This document shows, in pieces, positions 15,626 to 21,414 of a stretch of DNA of 21,414 nt. This DNA is from UBA4416 sp043718985 (GTDB taxonomy: Bacteria; Bacteroidota; Bacteroidia; B-17B0; Aurantibacillaceae), in the NCBI GenBank assembly GCA_043718985.1, contig JAYSUQ010000004.1:1-21414 (forward strand). Reading direction: 5' to 3'. Positions within the stretch are counted from its first letter, which is position 1. The number at the start of each line of letters is the position of its first letter. The notes below the pieces were generated by a model. The model saw nothing but the letters and a program-made list of their open reading frames with translations. It had not been told where the DNA came from and made no database searches. Position numbers and translations under genes: made by a program.

Positions 15626-16417
15626 CTGCAAGCCTACCATCGTCATATCGTCTGTTAATGAATTTGTGCCGCGCCATGTTTTTAATACGTATTGCATAAA
15701 CTCTTTTTGATAGGCAAAGGGCTTTAAATAAATTTCGTTATAACTATCTACTAATTGTTTTTTACTAAATTTTTTATTATCATCTTCATTAAACTGATGA
15801 ATAATTCCATCGGAAAAAAACAAAAAAACTGCTTCGTTAGTTAAATCTAAATCAAATGTATTAAAAGACCTATTGTGCTCAATTTGCCAGCCACCAATAG
15901 GAAAACTATCGCCATGTAAAATTTCAATTTTATTATTTTGCGCCACTAAAAATTCTCCATTGGCCGATGCGTAAGTGCACTTTTTTGTTTTTGTATTATA
16001 AGCAAGTAAAGTAACTTCGAGCCAATCGTTATTAAAATTTGCATCAATAAATTCATTGTTAAATGTTTCTATCCATTTTTTATCAAGTTCGGTTAAATAA
16101 TCGCCAACGCAACTATAGTTTTTTTGAATAACATAATTTAGTAAACTAATACCAAGCACTGTTAACATTGCACCCGATACGCCATGCCCTGTACAATCGG
16201 CTAAGGCAAAAAATACAGTGTCATTTTTTTTTGTTATCCAATAAAAATCGCCACCAATTTTGTGTTGTGGTTCGTAAATTAGAAAATGATTTTTAGTGTA
16301 TTTTTCAAAATGTCGTTTTTTTGGCAATAAACCATTTTGAATTGTTTTTGCATAAAGCAAACTGTTTTCGAAGTTTTGTAAATTTTCGTTAACTAAAATT
16401 TCATTATTATAAATCAT
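15620..16417 (-). CDS. stand-alone SpoIIE/PP2C-type serine phosphatase
   Basis: This roughly 265-residue protein is an RsbU/SpoIIE-type PP2C phosphatase, which dephosphorylates anti-sigma-antagonist-like partner proteins. Visible motifs are YAKTIQNGLLP (22-32), GGDFYW with Asp57, ADCTGHGVSGAM with Asp74, FFSDGI and LTDDMTM near the C-terminus, all with the metal-binding aspartates. No sensor domain, TPR or transmembrane segment precedes the catalytic domain, which is unusual since relatives in this phylum are often fused to sensors. I chose the ATG at 16417. An in-frame ATG at 16444 would add nine residues but lies upstream of the -7 box, so it would not be in the message from that promoter. 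No anti-sigma factor gene is nearby. Confidence 0.88.
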   Translation of the reverse strand: MIYNNEILVNENLQNFENSLLYAKTIQNGLLPKKRHFEKYTKNHFLIYEPQHKIGGDFYWITKKNDTVFFALADCTGHGVSGAMLTVLGISLLNYVIQKNYSCVGDYLTELDKKWIETFNNEFIDANFNNDWLEVTLLAYNTKTKKCTYASANGEFLVAQNNKIEILHGDSFPIGGWQIEHNRSFNTFDLDLTNEAVFLFFSDGIIHQFNEDDNKKFSKKQLVDSYNEIYLKPFAYQKEFMQYVLKTWRGTNSLTDDMTMVGLQF

Positions 16418-16421
16418 AATG

Positions 16422-16450
16422 CAAAAATACAAGGTCTGTATCACTTACAA
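16422..16450 (-). promoter_or_regulatory. promoter of the phosphatase gene, giving an almost leaderless mRNA
   Basis: On the minus strand TTG (16450-16448), an 18-base spacer and TATTTTTG (16429-16422) form a full Bacteroidota promoter. The expected start, 4-7 bases past the -7 box, falls on or next to the ATG at 16417. Both elements match, so this is one of the better promoters here. Confidence 0.6.
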
Positions 16451-16536
16451 CCGCCGTGTACATTAGCTTTACATTAAATAAAAATAATTTATTTTTTAAT
16501 TTAAAATTTAACGTGTGTAGTTTTATTACTAAAATC

Positions 16537-16576
16537 TATTAAAAACACAGGTTAGTATTATTAAAAACATAGGTTA
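16537..16576. repeat. 18-bp direct repeat pair, 22-bp period
   Basis: TATTAAAAACACAGGTTA (16537-16554) recurs at 16559-16576 with one mismatch. The period of 22 bp equals two helical turns, which suits a protein binding two sites on one DNA face. It lies in the gap between the peptide-binding protein gene and the phosphatase gene, about 120-160 bases upstream of the phosphatase start. Confidence 0.5.
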
Positions 16577-16640
16577 AGCTAAAAAAACAATTTTAACATT
16601 TTAGTAATATTATTTATTCAATTTAAATTATAACTATTTA

Positions 16641-18296
16641 CTAATTAGTTTTTTTTACTGTTTTTAAGTTTAGCAAATTCATTGCATTTGGATTAAAGCC
16701 TGTGATTTTTTTATGCACTAATCGTATTACTTGATCATAAAATAAAGGTACAATTGGCGCGTCGTCTATTAACATTTGGTCCATTTGTTGGTACAACGCC
16801 GTTTTAACTTCTCTATTTTGTTCTTTAACTACTTTCTCAAACAAGGCGTCAAAATCAGGGTTTTTGTAGTGTGTGTAATTTGCACCTATTGGCGAAAAGT
16901 TTTTACTGTAAAATAAGCTCATGTAGTTTTCTTCATCAGCATAATCGCCTACCCACGATTTTTTAAAAAAATTATATTCGCAACTTGCAACTGCTTGGCG
17001 TAATACAGATGCCTTATCAACACTAATATTTATTTTAATATTATTATCGGCTAATTGCGATTGTATAAACTCGGTTTGTTCTAAATATGTTTCGGTGGTA
17101 TGCAACGTTATTTCAGGCAATCCTTTTCCATCAGGGTAGCCTGCTTCAATTAATAACTGACGCACTTTTTCGGGATTATAAGTATAGCCTTTAACTTTAG
17201 TTTCGCTATACGAAGGCAAGCCTTTTGGTATAAAGCCTGCAATTGCTGGCGAACCAATGTTGTTTCTGAAATATTTAACCATTTTAACTCTATCAAAACC
17301 ATAATTAATGGCCTGCCTAATAGCTTTAATGCGTGTTGGCGATTTTTGAACCAAATTCATATTATCATCAACCAAAATACCTAAGTAATCTGTTTTTAAA
17401 AACAATTGTTTTTGCAAGTTAAATTTTTCGGCATATACTGGTTGCAAATTTCCATTTTTATCTACTACATCGTTTATGTTTATAGCATCGGCTCCACTAA
17501 CCATATCGTATTTTCCGTTAAGCAATTCCATAAAAGCGGTTTCTTTATCTTTAACAAATGAAATTGTTAGTGCGTCTAAATAAGGTAATCTGTTACTGCC
17601 TTCAAACTCAAAATATTTTTCATTTTTTATTAAAACGAGTTTTGTTCCTTCTTCCCACAACTTAAATTTAAATGGCCCAGTACCAACTGGGTTTCTTCTA
17701 AAATCTTGCCCGTACATATCAATCGCTTCGTGTGGTAATACCGAAAAATATTTCATTGTTAAAATGCTTATAAACGCGCTAAATGGTTGTTTTAAAAAAA
17801 TTTGAAAAGTAGTGTCGTTTGGCGCATTAAAGCCTTTGTAATTTGTTTTATCGCTTCTATCAATATTACTTAATAACGACATAGCGCTACTCGATCGAGG
17901 ATCGAATAATCGGGTAAACGAATACATAAAATCTTTTGCAATTACCTTTCGTCCTTGTTCTTTTTCAAAACAATCGTTATCATGAAAAAAAACATCGTTG
18001 CGTAAATAAAACGTATAGGTTAATCCATCATCACTAATCATCCAATTGTTTGCAATACAGGGTATTACTCTTAACGAATCATTCATTTGAACCAAGCCAT
18101 TAAACAGTTGATTTACTGGCCAAATATCTTCCAAATTATTTGCAGTGCCGGGGTCGAGGCTTGTAACGCCAGCCATTTCGTTATAATTAAAAACAGTTCG
18201 TGCGTCTTTACTTTGTTTATTGGTGTTACAACTAACAAACACTATAATTACAATAGTAGTTAAAACAACAAAAACATATCGGGTTTTATTAAGCAT
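16641..18296 (-). CDS. ABC transporter substrate-binding lipoprotein, oligopeptide type (SBP_bac_5)
   Basis: This 551-residue extracytoplasmic solute-binding protein resembles DppA/OppA, which deliver peptides (or nickel, heme or other solutes) to an ABC importer. The N-terminus is a lipoprotein signal with lipobox VFVSC and lipidated Cys23. Family features include the opening NEMAGVTSLDPGTANN, LVQMNDSLRVIPCIANNW, DGLTYTFYLRNDVFFHD near residue 90, NPVGTGPFKFKLWEEG near 205 and AIRQAINYGFDRVKMVKYF in the second half. The length is normal. No permease or ATPase gene lies next to it in the window, so it is a solitary binding protein and its transporter must be elsewhere. Confidence 0.92.
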   Translation of the reverse strand: MLNKTRYVFVVLTTIVIIVFVSCNTNKQSKDARTVFNYNEMAGVTSLDPGTANNLEDIWPVNQLFNGLVQMNDSLRVIPCIANNWMISDDGLTYTFYLRNDVFFHDNDCFEKEQGRKVIAKDFMYSFTRLFDPRSSSAMSLLSNIDRSDKTNYKGFNAPNDTTFQIFLKQPFSAFISILTMKYFSVLPHEAIDMYGQDFRRNPVGTGPFKFKLWEEGTKLVLIKNEKYFEFEGSNRLPYLDALTISFVKDKETAFMELLNGKYDMVSGADAININDVVDKNGNLQPVYAEKFNLQKQLFLKTDYLGILVDDNMNLVQKSPTRIKAIRQAINYGFDRVKMVKYFRNNIGSPAIAGFIPKGLPSYSETKVKGYTYNPEKVRQLLIEAGYPDGKGLPEITLHTTETYLEQTEFIQSQLADNNIKINISVDKASVLRQAVASCEYNFFKKSWVGDYADEENYMSLFYSKNFSPIGANYTHYKNPDFDALFEKVVKEQNREVKTALYQQMDQMLIDDAPIVPLFYDQVIRLVHKKITGFNPNAMNLLNLKTVKKTN

Positions 18297-18376
18297 CTTT
18301 TTTTTATATGTTAATCAATATTAAGTATTTGAGGGCAATAATTTATTCAACAAAATGCACAGTTTTACACAAACGC

Positions 18377-18405
18377 TTGTCAATTACAAAAAATACATAA
18401 TTTAG
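18377..18405 (+). promoter_or_regulatory. candidate promoter of the TPR/PD40 gene
   Basis: TTG (18377-18379), an 18-base spacer and TAATTTAG (18398-18405) match the Bacteroidota consensus at all but one -7 position. The leader would be about 12 bases. The divergent peptide-binding protein gene begins at 18296, so this 127-base gap probably serves both genes. Confidence 0.4.
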
Positions 18406-18423
18406 TATCCTAAATAAATTTAG

Positions 18424-19986
18424 ATGAGAAATAAACTAAACTTAACACTTTTTTTTGCAGTATTTACCGTACTAACTTATAGTCAAACAAACCATAATTT
18501 AGAAGCAACGCCCGAAAGTGCTGAAGCAAAATTAAAAACAAATAATTTTGAAGATGCTTTAGATGATTATTTAGAATTAATAAAAACCGATTCGAAAAAC
18601 GAAGTTTACAATTACAACATTGCTTTGTGTTATTTAAATACTAATGCAAATAAAGCAAAGGCAATACCTTATTTAGAAATTATTATGCGCAAAAATAATT
18701 ATAATCACGAGGCCGATTATTTGTTAGGACGAGCTTACCATTACAACGCCCGTTACGACGATGCAATTAAAATGTTTGAAAACTATAAACTATCAAAAGG
18801 AAAACGTGATGTAAAAGAAATTGAAAAACAAATACAGTATTGCATTAACGCAAAAGAAATTACCAAATACCCTATTAACGTTGCTTTTCAATCGTTAGGC
18901 AATAATGTTAACTCACAGTATAACGATTACTATCCCTTTGTTACAAGTAACGAATCAGTTTTGTTTTTTAATTCAAAACAACCAAGCAAAAACAATCAAA
19001 AGTTTGAAGATGGCACGTTTCAAAATGCTATATATCAATCAAAAGTTACTAATGGGCAATTTTCAAAAGCTGTAAAAATGCCTGCGCCAATTAATTTAGA
19101 TAAAAAAGTTATGGAAATTATTGGCTTAAGTGCAAGTGGTCATGTAATGATATTATCGCAAGCAAACCCAACTGGTAAGGCTAGTATTTATTTTAGTAAA
19201 CAAGATGCAAATGGTAATTACACAAAACCTCAATTAATTGATGATGTAATTAATGCAGACGGCGATGTTGTTGCGGCATCAATATCTAACGATGAAAACA
19301 CAATTTATTTTACAAGTAATAAAGATGGTGGTTTAGGCGGGCTAGATATTTATTCGTGCAACAAACTATCTGACGGTAAGTGGGCAATGCCACAAAACTT
19401 AGGCCCAACAGTAAACACAAGTGATGATGATGATTTTCCAAACATTTCGCCCGATGGTAAAACGTTGTACTTTAGTTCTAAAGGGCACTCGAGCATTGGT
19501 GGTTACGATATTTTTAAATCAACGTTTGATGAAACAACCAAAAAATTTAGTGCTGCAAAAAACATAGGTTATCCAATTAACACAACTTACGACGATATGA
19601 ATTTTAGAGTTTCTAAAAACGGAAAATATGGCTACATAGCCGCTGTTAAACAAGGTGGTTTGGGCGAATATGATATTTATCGTGTTAATTTTAATGAAGT
19701 AGAAACTGAGTATACCGTAATTATTGGCGAACTTAAAGCGCAAGATAATTCGGAAATAAATTATACCGATGTTTTTATTACCGTTACCGATATTAAAACA
19801 AACGATTTGATTGGTAATTATTTGCCAAACCCAGCAAATGGGCGTTATGTAATGATTTTACCCCCTGGTAAATACAAAATGAGTATTGAAACTGCAGGCT
19901 TTAAAACCTTAGAAAAAGATGTTGAAGTATTTGATAAATCATCTTATCAGGCCGAAATAAATATGAACATAGAGTTAAGTAAATAA
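18424..19986 (+). CDS. PorE-like exported TPR and PD40 beta-propeller protein lacking an OmpA domain
   Basis: This 520-residue exported protein has a signal peptide (about 1-20, ending TYSQ). Tetratricopeptide repeats follow (about 28-145, with NYNIALCYLNTNANKAKAIPYL and LLGRAYHYNARYDDAIKMFENY). A PD40/WD40-like beta-propeller covers about 165-420, with repeated blades such as ISNDENTIYFTSNKDGGLGG, DIYSC, ISPDGKTLYFSSKG and GGYDIFK. The C-terminal 85 residues look like a carboxypeptidase-regulatory-like beta domain (PPGKYKMSIETAGFKTL). This order matches PorE of the type IX secretion apparatus, but PorE ends in an OmpA peptidoglycan-binding domain, which is missing: the frame stops cleanly at 19986. 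It is followed after eight bases by recR. Confidence 0.75.
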   Translation: MRNKLNLTLFFAVFTVLTYSQTNHNLEATPESAEAKLKTNNFEDALDDYLELIKTDSKNEVYNYNIALCYLNTNANKAKAIPYLEIIMRKNNYNHEADYLLGRAYHYNARYDDAIKMFENYKLSKGKRDVKEIEKQIQYCINAKEITKYPINVAFQSLGNNVNSQYNDYYPFVTSNESVLFFNSKQPSKNNQKFEDGTFQNAIYQSKVTNGQFSKAVKMPAPINLDKKVMEIIGLSASGHVMILSQANPTGKASIYFSKQDANGNYTKPQLIDDVINADGDVVAASISNDENTIYFTSNKDGGLGGLDIYSCNKLSDGKWAMPQNLGPTVNTSDDDDFPNISPDGKTLYFSSKGHSSIGGYDIFKSTFDETTKKFSAAKNIGYPINTTYDDMNFRVSKNGKYGYIAAVKQGGLGEYDIYRVNFNEVETEYTVIIGELKAQDNSEINYTDVFITVTDIKTNDLIGNYLPNPANGRYVMILPPGKYKMSIETAGFKTLEKDVEVFDKSSYQAEINMNIELSK

Positions 19987-19994
19987 ATTATTTA

Positions 19995-20612
19995 ATGGAA
20001 TTTACATCAAAATTAATTGAAAAAGCAGTAGGTCATTTTTCGGGATTACCAGGCGTTGGCAAAAAATCGGCGTTGCGCTATGTGTTACATTTAATTAAAC
20101 AAGATGTGCAAGATGTACATCAGTTTTCGGAAGTTATAAAAGCTTTAAAATGTGATTTAAAATTTTGTAAAAACTGCCATACCATTGCCGATAATGATAT
20201 GTGTGAAGTGTGCATTAACCCATTACGTAATCAACAATTAATTTGTGTAGTGCAGGATTATAGAGATGTTATGGCTATTGAAAACACAGGTTTATATAAA
20301 GGGGTTTACCATGTTTTAGGTGGTTTAATTTCGCCAATGGAAGGTATTGGGCCAAGTAATTTAAATATAGATTCGCTTATACAAAAGGTAACAAAACAAC
20401 AGCTATCGGAAATCATATTAGCATTAAACGCAACTATGGAAGGCGAAACAACTAGCTTTTTTATTTTTAAAAAATTAGCCTCGTTTGATGTAACCTTAAG
20501 CGCTATTGCTCGTGGAATTGCCGTTGGCGATGAGTTAGAGTATACAGATGAAGTTACTCTTGGTCGCTCAATAACAAACCGAATACCATACGGTAATAGT
20601 TTAGCTCGATAA
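19995..20612 (+). CDS. recR: recombination mediator protein RecR
   Basis: This 205-residue protein acts with RecO (and RecF) to load RecA on gapped single-stranded DNA. The order of parts is the standard one: a helix-hairpin-helix (LPGVGKKSALRYVLHL, about 18-33), a four-cysteine zinc finger (Cys58, Cys61, Cys70, Cys73), then a Toprim domain beginning ICVVQDYRDVMAIENTG (about 83-99) and HVLGGLISPMEGIGP. The C-terminal Walker-like end TNRIPYGNSL is complete. The gene starts only nine bases after the TPR/PD40 stop, so the two genes are probably cotranscribed, and a terminator overlaps its end. Confidence 0.96.
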   Translation: MEFTSKLIEKAVGHFSGLPGVGKKSALRYVLHLIKQDVQDVHQFSEVIKALKCDLKFCKNCHTIADNDMCEVCINPLRNQQLICVVQDYRDVMAIENTGLYKGVYHVLGGLISPMEGIGPSNLNIDSLIQKVTKQQLSEIILALNATMEGETTSFFIFKKLASFDVTLSAIARGIAVGDELEYTDEVTLGRSITNRIPYGNSLAR

Positions 20613-20643
20613 AAAAAGGCTCATAAAGATTGAGCCTTTTTTT
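20611..20643. terminator. bidirectional terminator between recR and lepB
   Basis: GGCTCA (20618-20623) and TGAGCC (20631-20636) form a GC-rich stem with a seven-base loop, extended by seven A pairing with seven T on both sides. The sequence is symmetrical and serves recR on the plus strand and lepB on the minus strand, whose stop lies four bases beyond. Confidence 0.9.
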
Positions 20644-20646
20644 ATT

Positions 20647-21414
20647 CTATTTTTTTTGAACTTTTTCTTTTCTTTTTTTATCCCAATAGTTATATGCAAA
20701 GGCTAATAAAGCAATAATGGCTACTGGTATTTTCCACGATACTAAGCCTTCTTCGCCAACGTAACACATAAAACGTTCCCATCTAAATTTACCATCTTTA
20801 CTGTTTTTAGTTAACGAACCTATTACAGATTTGCCACTAATAGGATTATTTTTAGGATCTTTCATACTAAACCATACAAAAACTGGTCGGCCAACAACGT
20901 GGTCAAACGGTACAACTCCCCAACTACGGCTATCTGCCGAGTTATGGCGATTATCTCCCATCATCCAATAATAACCTTGTTTAAAGGTGTAGCTCGTTAT
21001 AGGTTTACCATCGTACATAACCTGCGCACCGTTAGTTGTTATTTGATGTATGCCATCATCATATGTACTTAACATTTTTTCGTATAAGCATAAATTAGCA
21101 GTATCTATACTTACGGTTAAACCTGTTTTAGGTAACGTAAATGGTCCAAAGTTATCATTGTTCCAACCGTATGTAGATTTGTGAGGAAAAATACTCGGGT
21201 TATATTCTCCTTTTTTATCAATTCGTTTTTTTACTTGTAATACATTAGGTATTAATTTAATTTTTTCAGCTACATCAACAGGCATGTTCATTAAATAAAC
21301 TGCAGTATCTTTTGAGTAGGCTAGTAAACCTGCTTCGGTAACATATATGTCATTTTTATCTAAAAAAGCTTCATTCATTTCGTATTGCGGATTTGATGGA
21401 TCGCCACCAACACT
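20647..21414 (-). CDS. lepB: signal peptidase I, C-terminal part (cut by window edge)
   Basis: The frame is open to the right edge, with 255 codons visible. The peptide upstream of the first in-frame ATG (21378) continues without a stop, so that ATG is internal. Signal peptidase I removes signal peptides from exported proteins at the inner membrane. The visible region contains the conserved box E, GDNRHNSADSRSWGVVP, at about residues 141-157 counted from that ATG, and VGRPVFVWFS. The C-terminus has an extra hydrophobic segment (about 216-232) and a lysine-rich tail, as in longer Bacteroidota enzymes. The catalytic Ser and Lys boxes lie outside the window. It should process the many exported proteins encoded nearby. 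Confidence 0.92.
   Translation of the reverse strand, partial: SVGGDPSNPQYEMNEAFLDKNDIYVTEAGLLAYSKDTAVYLMNMPVDVAEKIKLIPNVLQVKKRIDKKGEYNPSIFPHKSTYGWNNDNFGPFTLPKTGLTVSIDTANLCLYEKMLSTYDDGIHQITTNGAQVMYDGKPITSYTFKQGYYWMMGDNRHNSADSRSWGVVPFDHVVGRPVFVWFSMKDPKNNPISGKSVIGSLTKNSKDGKFRWERFMCYVGEEGLVSWKIPVAIIALLAFAYNYWDKKRKEKVQKK

Overview
The window reads as ordinary chromosome of an AT-rich member of the Bacteroidota. Supporting signs are a protein with a type IX secretion (T9SS) C-terminal sorting domain, a TonB-dependent receptor with an N-terminal CarboxypepD_reg-like domain, promoter boxes of the TAnnTTTG type with an upstream TTG, near absence of Shine-Dalgarno sequences, and secreted proteins ending their signal peptides in a Q-T like context. 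I cannot name the genus. There is no phage, insertion sequence, CRISPR array, tRNA or rRNA gene.

Layout. Positions 1-362 hold a possible tail of an upstream gene, then AT-rich DNA with A-tracts and a good promoter. A plus-strand block (363-7624) follows: a secreted DUF2147 protein, a DUF6268-type outer-membrane barrel, a secreted CocE/NonD (S15-type) hydrolase, an MlaE/MlaF ABC pair with a 4-base overlap but no MCE gene, a THUMP-domain RNA methyltransferase and a small SAM methyltransferase. The minus-strand block (7614-18296) contains, from right to left, a lone oligopeptide-binding lipoprotein, a stand-alone SpoIIE/PP2C phosphatase, a TonB-dependent receptor, its T9SS-sorted partner, an orphan OmpR/PhoB-type regulator, a cold shock protein, a membrane fatty-acid desaturase and RdgB. 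The right end has a PorE-like TPR/PD40 protein and recR on the plus strand, then the 3' part of lepB on the minus strand, cut by the window edge.

The most interesting part is 9896-15625. An orphan OmpR-family regulator has lost its phosphorylation chemistry: Glu replaces the acceptor Asp, Ser-Asn replaces the acidic pair, and the conserved Lys is displaced. It sits beside a T9SS-sorted surface protein and a TonB receptor. Each of those two genes has upstream a run of TTAAC-like hexamers repeated every 11 bp, the spacing OmpR/PhoB-family dimers use, and the two runs also share a spacer. I infer, but cannot prove, a self-contained surface-uptake module controlled by this regulator. The half-site resembles known phosphate-regulon boxes, so phosphate or organophosphate uptake is a candidate role.

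Two intergenic elements (6863-6948 and 8221-8323) look like members of one structured repeat family. They share a core, but the outer paired arms are swapped (CCC/GGG in one, GGG/CCC in the other), which is the mark of a conserved fold. Several clear intrinsic terminators separate the transcription units.
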